NCBI GenBank assembly: GCA_036320915.1
Contig: JAXBDG010000005.1
Coordinates: 682,001 to 746,000, forward strand
Direction of reading: 5' to 3'
Origin: Linnemannia elongata
Taxonomy: Eukaryota > Mortierellomycota > Mortierellomycetes > Mortierellales > Mortierellaceae
DNA length: 64,000 nt
A model generated the notes under the pieces. The model was not told where the DNA came from and did no database searches. It saw only the letters and a list, made by a program, of their open reading frames with translations. The translations under genes and the position numbers were made by a program. Below are positions 57,409-64,000 of the stretch, piece by piece (the first letter of the stretch is position 1; every line of letters begins with the position of its first letter).

Positions 57409-57548
57409 CTGCAGGGCGCCAACGAGACTCTTGTCAATTCTGCTCTTGTGTAAAAGGACCTTGTATTAATAATGTTGATGGGGGACGGGTTAAGTACCTG
57501 CAGGGCGCCAACGAGACTCTTGTCAATTCTGCTCTTGTGTAAAAGGAC
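57409..57548. repeat. 51-bp direct repeat
   Basis: Positions 57409-57459 and 57498-57548 are identical (start ctgcagggcgcc, end taaaaggac), separated by 38 bp. No element ends are recognised beside them. Confidence 0.8.
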
Positions 57549-57838
57549 AAGGAGCAGACGGAAGAGCTCGGCGCACTACTAATACTAGTCTGCTAGGAAT
57601 GACTGCTAATCTAAAGCCTCGCCGCCACTGCCTAGCCACCACATCTTTTTGTAACAGCATCAAAAACGCAAACTGAAATTCTTGGCGAAGCAAAAAGCGA
57701 GTTGCTGATGTTAAGCACAGTAGTAAGGAAAGTAGCATGGGGAAGTTGTTGAAGCGAACTGTCACGTTTTATTTATTTTTTTGCATTGGAGGTTTAGTGG
57801 TTGGATTTAACAAACTAACAGGACTTGGATAAAGAGGT

Positions 57839-58585
57839 CTAATAGTCTGAGCGGCAGTGTTTTCGACATTCAAGGTATTCGTCATTGTCTTTATCGTGAA
57901 TACATCGCCCAATGCAACACGCTTCGCACTTTTCACAATCGTGGGGAAGCGTCTTCTTCTTCCCATATATGGGAGGGTCCATTTTAAACCCGCTCCATTT
58001 GTTGAGTCGATAGGAAACTCGCTCGCCGTATGTGTCGGCATTAAGTGTAGGTCGGCTCAGGGCATCACAGTGACGGCAGCGCTGGTGATGAATACGTGCA
58101 TTGTACTGGTCGTGATCATACAGTCGGATCGAAACAGCAATCTTGCCACTGGTCCATCCGCGCTTTGAGCAGCGCTTGCTGCAAACGAAGTCCCCGGAAA
58201 CAAAAGTGTCGTACTCTTTGAGGGCGTGCAAGCCGGCGTCGTCCACATTGTAGAACGTAAACGGCTTCTTGAGGTGAATGTCAACACTCCCAAATAGCTC
58301 CGGATATAAAGACCAGCTGCTTGGCATTGGATTCCGGCTTCTGATCATAACTGACGAGTTCTCCGCTTTCCGTTCGCCGATAGATAAGATCCTGCTCTTC
58401 TCGGCTTTCGTTGGTAATGTATTGCCACTGCTCTTGCGCCTTTTCCGCTCGGCATCAATAAGTCTCCTTTCCCACTTCGAATGCTCCTTGATGTCGATGG
58501 TGTTTAGGTTATCGGTGTCAAGTTTTAATAGATTGCTGTAAAAAGAACCGATGATGCTTCGACTTGGGACTGTTTCTCGATTCAT
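57839..58585 (-). CDS. 3CxxC-type zinc finger protein
   Basis: A single exon of 248 residues. The C-terminal half is a 3CxxC-type zinc-binding domain: FVCSKRCSKRGWTSGKIAV, RIHHQRCRHCD, ERVSYRLNKWSG and HDCEKCEACCIGRCIH. This family occurs in fungi, often in large lineage-specific sets, and in vertebrate receptor-transporter proteins. The N-terminal 110 residues are basic, with a Lys/Arg cluster. The frame upstream of 58585 lacks an ATG, so this start was chosen. The gene is intact despite lying between rDNA relics. Confidence 0.8.
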   Translation of the reverse strand: MNRETVPSRSIIGSFYSNLLKLDTDNLNTIDIKEHSKWERRLIDAERKRRKSSGNTLPTKAEKSRILSIGERKAENSSVMIRSRNPMPSSWSLYPELFGSVDIHLKKPFTFYNVDDAGLHALKEYDTFVSGDFVCSKRCSKRGWTSGKIAVSIRLYDHDQYNARIHHQRCRHCDALSRPTLNADTYGERVSYRLNKWSGFKMDPPIYGKKKTLPHDCEKCEACCIGRCIHDKDNDEYLECRKHCRSDY

Positions 58586-59126
58586 TGAATGGTGTATGTG
58601 GAGATGGTATCTTTTCCGAGGAGGAAGCAAAATGAAAGGGTCTTTAAAGATGAATAGTTGAAGGAGAATATGTCTTCATGGGGGTTATTCATGACGAATC
58701 TGGTATTTATGTACTAGATACGGCGGGAGGACAGCACGAGAGAGAAGCCGGAAGAGTGAGATAGGACAAAATCCAAATGCAAAAGCGTAAGGGAAGATAT
58801 TATGCGCATAAAATCAATGGTGATTAATGTTACAATGGTTCACAGACTCGCACTCATCCTCAAGCGTGTCTGTTGTTCCCCTACATCGAGTCACCCACCC
58901 TTTGCAAAGGAGTGCATGTAATAGTTACTGTTGTCAGTTTCAATGAATACCTTTGTGACTTACAGGCGTATTACCATGGGAACTCATCTTTTACACTTCA
59001 GGTATTTCGATAACGTGTGATTGCCTTGTGCCTTTTCAGCCGACCTGATGATTCAGCCGATGACGATATACATGTACATACATGATTAACATGTGTGTGC
59101 ATGATCAACATGTGTGTGCATGATTA
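58586..59126. other. Intergenic, no gene
   Basis: Contains a short repeat (catgatcaacatgtgtgtg and a near copy) at about 59080-59122. Otherwise nothing is seen. Confidence 0.35.
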
Positions 59127-59438
59127 TTGATTGACAAGCGAGTGCCGCCAGAAGTCTGGGAACAGATCTTCAACCACCTCTACCCATCGCAGCTCTCCCG
59201 GATGTCGATGGTCAACAACAACCGTAATAGGATCGTGTCCTCTCTGTCAGTGTGGTCCCGCATGTTCTCAGTGGTCTTTGGACCCACGAAGCGACTTCGC
59301 CTTCTTCGCAATATACCCGAATCCAAGAGTTTTACATGCTTTATATGTGCGCGGGCAGTCTTCATATCTGCGAGGAGTGTCTTGGTCTAACCCTCCCATC
59401 GACGACGGAGCCAGTTCTGGCACTACTACCAATGCTGA
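59127..59438 (+). pseudogene. F-box gene relic
   Basis: The frame RVPPEVWEQIFNHLYPSQLS...WSRMF is an F-box followed by a Cys pair (CFIC) that in related proteins leads into a second CxxC. The second pair (ICEEC) is present but in another frame, and there is no ATG. Similarity ends where an LSU rRNA fragment begins, so the gene was cut and has decayed. Confidence 0.65.
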
Positions 59439-59512
59439 GCGAGGGCAAGGCGGTAATCGTCGCGTTCTAGCACGGGTTCTGACTTGGAGGCGTTTAAGCA
59501 TAATCCAATGGT
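59439..59512 (-). rRNA. Degenerate LSU rRNA fragment, copy 4
   Basis: Matches the plus-strand block at 56046-56115 of copy 2 (aaggcggtaatcgtcgcgtt, then tctgacttggaggcgtt). About 70 bp long, same orientation. Confidence 0.75.
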
Positions 59513-60720
59513 CAACGTTGTAGCTTTCATTGCATGAATTTAGGCGGTTATCTCAGCACACTGAGGGGGAAGGGGGGGGGGGTATTTTTTTACTAATACT
59601 ATTCAAAAACAAACAAGTACAGTCCAACAAGGACAAATACAACAAGCCCTAACACCAATAAGTACTTCTTTGGAGTAATTGTTGGTGAGGAAGATGATTG
59701 ATAGTAAACGGTATTGACATGATAGTTTGAAGCACAAAGGAGGATGACACTACCATTTCCAAACCCGAATCCAACGTTAAGTGGGATAGCTGGAAAGATA
59801 TCTGTGCCATTAATCAAGTGGTTCCATTGATGTATGGCATAAAATCGCTCTCAAGATGATAACAACATTTCATGCACACTACCGCGTTAGCGACCGTAAC
59901 TTCTCCAGCAACTCCAAGTTTGAGCTGTATAGTCATTGTATAGCGACTGAAGGGGGATAGTACATTCCAGAGAGTAAAAAACAAGTTAGGTATGAATCAT
60001 TGATATTAGTCCATAGTGTAATCATTAAAGTCCGATAATGTAGCCTTACAAGAGTCCGGTCTGGTCAAAAATATGGATTTTTTTCAGGGTTGTACACGTC
60101 TTCCTGTGAGTCCTATAGCTCAGCGCTGCTTTTACAAATCAAGATTTTCCAGTCCAGCACACTGGGTGGACGCGATGTTGATAATCTAGGCGGGGTCCGG
60201 GCAGGGTTGGGGTAGAGGAGGGTATGGAAGAAAGAGAGGCTAAGAGGAGGAGGAGGAGGAGGAGGAGATAGTTATGAATGAGCTGGACGATGGTATTCAC
60301 TGATAAAAATTAAGGTTTAATGCAGCCACAATTTCGCGTGCGTAGTGTCACATTCTGGCCGTAGGTGGTCGGGCAATAAGCTTTTCGAACACGACAGTAA
60401 AACCCGTCTAAGAGGAGAGAACACCCAGCCCTGACGGCATTCTATATATGCTAGGGCATGCAGAGACTGTCCAGGACATTGCCTCAGACAATTAACTGCT
60501 CTCACCCCAAACTGTACACTTACACATACAACCTTCGGTTCGACCGTCTTATGCCTCTCTCATAGGGAGCAATAGTGCGTTTATGAGGGTTCAAGACGTT
60601 TTTTATTTTGACTACTCAATTAACCACAACGACTTTTTCGTAGAGAAAAAAAACAATTCGGAAAACAACCACAAACGTGCTGGAGGGGGATCTGAGGGTG
60701 CTGCCACGTTTTTGGTCCAT

Positions 60721-60764
<44 letters not shown>

Positions 60765-61351
60765 CTTAAACATCTGATGCTAGGGATCCCAGCTGGGTAC
60801 CTCAAGTTGAAGTGGGTCAACCTTCGGTCCTGAAGCACCTTAAAGATATTTGGTGGCGTCCAATGCAAAAGGTGAATCAGGGGTTCGATAAGGAGGGTAG
60901 AGTGATCGTTGCACTCTCAGTTGTCGCTTCTTGGCTCCTTGGATGGCACTATACACTCCTCTCGCGTTCGCACTGACAATAATGAAGCCAGGTAATGTTG
61001 GTGGTGCTCGTCGAAGTGTCTTTAGAATGAGGCAAGAACCACCGTGCTACCCTATTTCTACTCGTGCAGCATTTACATTTGGCGACCTCTACTTACGGGC
61101 GTGGTGCATGAAGCCACCACATTTAAATAGAAATGTCAAGAGGTATTTTACTTGTTGTTAAGAGGTACGTTACTTGCTTTCAAGAAAGTATTTTACTTGT
61201 TGTCAATATTAATGCAATAAAGAAGGTAAAGCAAAAGAGAAAGGTATAGAAAAAGGATTAAAGGAGAGCGCGGCAGCTGTAGGGGGGAAGGAAGGAAGGA
61301 GGAGGAGGAGGAGGATGGATTTCTAGCAAACGTTGTGCATACTCTCCTCAC

Positions 61352-61393
<42 letters not shown>

Positions 61394-61414
61394 TAATAGA
61401 TGTGGAAAGAGCTG

Positions 61415-61446
<32 letters not shown>

Positions 61447-61577
61447 CAACTGCACACGCTCGAACATTTTTCTGCGTCACTGATCCTTCTCTCACTTTTA
61501 ACTTTATTTTGTCATCGTCGCCATCACCTACTCGCTTGACTTTAATAAACATCACCCAACAGTCAAGGAAGCAAGCC
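59513..61577. other. 2-kb region without a supported gene
   Basis: Includes (GAG)n at about 60245-60265, T43 at 60722-60764, T40 at 61353-61392 and A30 at 61415-61444. No coding similarity is seen. Confidence 0.4.
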
Positions 61578-62243
61578 ATGGACCTAATCGCGCGATTACC
61601 ACTAGAATGCCTCCAACAGATCCTCGCCATCCTCCACAAAGACGAACAATTCTCATCCCTAGCAACCCTCCTCGCCACCAACAAGTACATCGCCTCCATC
61701 ACCCTCCCCTACCTTTATACCGAACCCTTCCGCGCCCCCTTGAGTCAACAGTCTATCGACGGCGATCCACCACCATCGAATCCGTCGGTATTTGTGGGGA
61801 ACCTTACGCGCCTGCTGCTTAGTCAAGCCTATACTCGATATCAGGGGGAGGAGCTGCACAAGGTTTTGAGGGTTACCTTCAACCTCGATGATACCAACAG
61901 GAGAAGTTGCAACAGTGATGAGGGACCGCTGGATTATTTGGCGCATATTCGGGATCTGTTTTTGCTGCAGTGGTCGGCGACAGTGGCTGGGAGAGGTTGT
62001 GAGAGGGGGACAAAATCTTTGTTCTGGGAGGGGGACCTCATTGCTGAGAGGGATTTTTCCCGGTCACACAAACTTTTGTTCCCGCTTTACAGAGCAATCC
62101 TGTCCCTCTCTGACATGCGGTCCTGTCCCTCTCTGACATGCGGTCCTGTCCCTCTCTCAAAGAGGTCCAAACCCTATCCCAAGAGTGGGACATCCCACTT
62201 GAGATGTGGGCCATTCTCCCTACAACATAGAAATAAAGCCTGA
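61578..62243 (+). pseudogene. Truncated F-box/LRR-like gene, copy 3
   Basis: Opens like the tandem F-box proteins at 39-44 kb: MDLIARLPLECLQQILAIL, NKYIASITLPYLYTEPFRAP, then LDYLAHIRDLFLL. The frame runs into a tandem repeat of about 23 bp (62094-62160, ccctctctgacatgcggt) and stops at 221 residues, against about 805-811 in the intact copies. A TTTC microsatellite follows. It is most likely a truncated, non-functional copy. Confidence 0.7.
62094..62160. repeat. 23-bp tandem repeat at truncation point
   Basis: About 2.7 units of tgtccctctctgacatgcgg plus three bases. It lies where similarity of the F-box relic to its relatives ends. Confidence 0.75.
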
Positions 62244-62308
62244 ATTACTTCTTTCTTTTTTCTTTCTTTTTTCTTTTCTTTCTTCTTTCTTTCTTTCTTT
62301 CTTTCTTG

Positions 62309-62347
<39 letters not shown>

Positions 62348-62440
62348 TTCTTTTTATCCCTCTCCCATCCCATCCCTTTCTCCCTTTCCAACATCCCTTT
62401 CTCCCTTTTCAACATCCCTTTCTCCCTTTCCAACATCTTC
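62244..62440. repeat. (TTTC)n microsatellite and 21-bp repeat
   Basis: TTTC/CTTT repeats to about 62350, then about four 21-bp units of ccctttctccctttccaacat. Together they form the CT-rich leader region of the next gene. Confidence 0.8.
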
Positions 62441-62537
62441 TTTCTTATTGCGTGTCTATTTGTTCCCAACCACTGTTTTTCTTTCGTTTTCTTTTCAAAA
62501 TCCTTGTTCCATCCCTTGCCACCTCCTCCTCCCAGCA

Positions 62538-64000
62538 ATGGCAATTTTCGATAACGAGTTAGACGATGCTTACAACGCGTCAAACAACGCGCCTGACGAC
62601 GGTGAATCAGACCTTGAGTCTGAGAAATTGTTGCACTACAACAGCCGCGGATTTGATGGTCATGGAGATACGGAATCGCCTTTTCTGGTCGGCGACGATG
62701 AAGTTGGGCCTAGTACTCCTGTAGGTGTTCCCGTTTGTCGATTGCATGACATTTCAAGTGTTGTAACGTAATACTTCGTGCTAACGTATATGTCGATCCT
62801 GGTAACTTTTATTTATAGTCTAATAGATCGAATGGAAAGCGATCGACAGCAACGCGACCTTCGTTTCACGCAACAGAGTCAATTACCACCAGAGCAGAAT
62901 TTATCCGTCCAACAGTGCCAGAGTACAACCCCTACCGGCTCCCCGGTATCCCCACTCGCACTCCTACCAAGGCTTCGGTTTCAGCGGGGACATCCCCTGC
63001 TATAATAAGCCATCTTCGTCAGAATATTGATAGCCTAATCGAGGGTTCCCCTAGCAAACTCAGTCGATCAAAGTCGCAAACCGATCTCGCGAACTATGCT
63101 GTTGCCACCTCTCCTGCTGCTCTTTCTACCAACCAGTCCTCCTATGGTCCCACCTCTACTTACCATCCCGCGTACAGTCCTACCCCGTCTGCCAACCACC
63201 CTTCCTATATGCCTGCCCATTCTACCCACCACTACTCCTTTGGTTCCGCCTCTTCTACTTACCAGCACGCCAATGTGCAACCCTCGCCCGCCCGGCCAGT
63301 CTACCAGCCTTCCTCAGAGCGTGCATTTTCAGCCTCCTCCTCCTCTTCTTTCCACGGTCTTATAGTCGACGCGCCTTACCAGATGGCCCCCGGACAAAAC
63401 ACTCCCCACATGTCTTCAGTTGATTCTTATGGATATCCGTTTGCAAGCAATTCAGCCCGAGACAACCTTTTCGGCCGCCACCCACACGTCTCGCATAGTC
63501 CTAATGCCGTCCGTTTCGCATATCCAACCGCACCTCTTCATCACGAACTCCAACATTCAACTCAATTACATCCACCAACAGCCTCCGCCTCCTTGCCAGA
63601 TATGGTCAGCCGTAGCTCAGCCTCTGTTCCGTCGACGCAGGATTGTGCGCTGTCTGCCTCAGACCTATCTAGTCCCGCTTTAGTAGTGAACGAGATGAAC
63701 AACAAGATCAACGACTACTTGGCGACGAGCTCATCAACGGGGTCGGACTTGACCGTCGACCTGATCGAAAATTGTCTGAAAATAATGCAGCGCCATGAGA
63801 CCAGGGACGAGATCCAGGCCAGCAAGGAGTTTCGTCGGCTATATATTACCACTCCCTTGGGCAGGCTTCCTTCCGCTGCGGTGTGCAAAAGGCTAGCCCC
63901 GCCCGCGCTCCAAGCATTACAGTTGGTTCCCATCCGAAAAATCCTTTTTGGCTCATCTGGATCCAATGACGGCGACACCGAGAGGATTCCCACCGACGCC
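62538..64000 (+). CDS. Ser-rich hypothetical protein, cut by right edge
   Basis: Exon 1 (62538-62720) has 61 codons and ends with donor GTAGGT. Exon 2 starts at 62819 and stays open for 394 codons to the end of the window, so the gene continues outside. Exon 1 is acidic (MAIFDNELDDAYNA, then DDGESDLESEKLL). Residues from about 62 to 330 are rich in Ser, Thr, Pro, Tyr and His with repeated SY.PTS-like pieces. From about 350 a helical region begins (VVNEMNNKINDYLATSS, DLIENCLKIMQRHETRDEIQ). No family is recognised. A long stop-free frame with codon bias like its neighbours makes it a real gene. Confidence 0.75.

Noticed and set aside
1..64000. tRNA genes, telomere repeats, snRNAs
   Set aside because: I looked for box B-like sequences, cloverleaf ends and telomere-like arrays and saw none convincing. 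A covariance-model search would be needed to be sure.

Overview
The window is nuclear DNA of a filamentous fungus. Genes are split by short GT-AG introns, leaders are pyrimidine-rich, spacing is wide, and A or T runs of 25-43 nt recur. The gene content (SR protein, KEOPS Cgi121, COA6, NFX1/FAP1, an expanded F-box family, 3CxxC zinc finger, DUF5648 secreted protein) and the style of the LSU rRNA fragments suggest an early-diverging fungus, most likely Mortierellaceae. That lineage call is inference, because no search was possible. All gene models were built by hand from reading frame, splice signals and conserved motifs, and each multi-exon model keeps frame.

Region 1 (0-14.4 kb) holds conserved housekeeping genes. 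They are a two-RRM SR splicing factor (+), CGI121 (-), RNase H1 (+), a 975-residue low-complexity protein with a conserved C-terminal domain (+), COA6 (-) and a CCDC43 homologue (+). CGI121/RNH1 and COA6/CCDC43 are divergent pairs with short shared promoters.

Region 2 (14.7-32.8 kb) is the most striking part. Two paralogous ferric-reductase-type flavocytochromes point away from each other across about 12.3 kb that holds only one other gene, a small DUF6787-like membrane protein. This interval, plus the intron of the left reductase, contains nine exact copies of ATCWGATAA. Eight of them match the longer RATCWGATAA consensus known for iron-repressing GATA factors (SRE/Fep1/Sfu1/Urbs1 type). About 0.2 copies would be expected by chance, and only one further copy was found in the other 52 kb. 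I read this as an iron-responsive regulatory domain.

Region 3 (33.7-48.3 kb) has a small Ser/Gly-rich protein, an NFX1/FAP1-type RING + NFX1-zinc-finger + R3H protein, two tandem F-box proteins, an F-box fragment, a Baeyer-Villiger-type flavin monooxygenase and a small secreted protein.

Region 4 (49-62.2 kb) is a graveyard. At least four degenerate fragments of the 3' part of the large-subunit rRNA gene lie there, all in the same orientation. One is split by a young LTR retrotransposon with 290-bp LTRs that look identical by eye and a perfect 5-bp target duplication. The internal coding sequence of the element is decayed. Relics of a zinc-knuckle retroelement protein and of F-box genes, a DUF5648 secreted protein and an intact 3CxxC zinc-finger gene are interspersed. 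The last 1.5 kb begins a Ser-rich gene that runs off the right edge.
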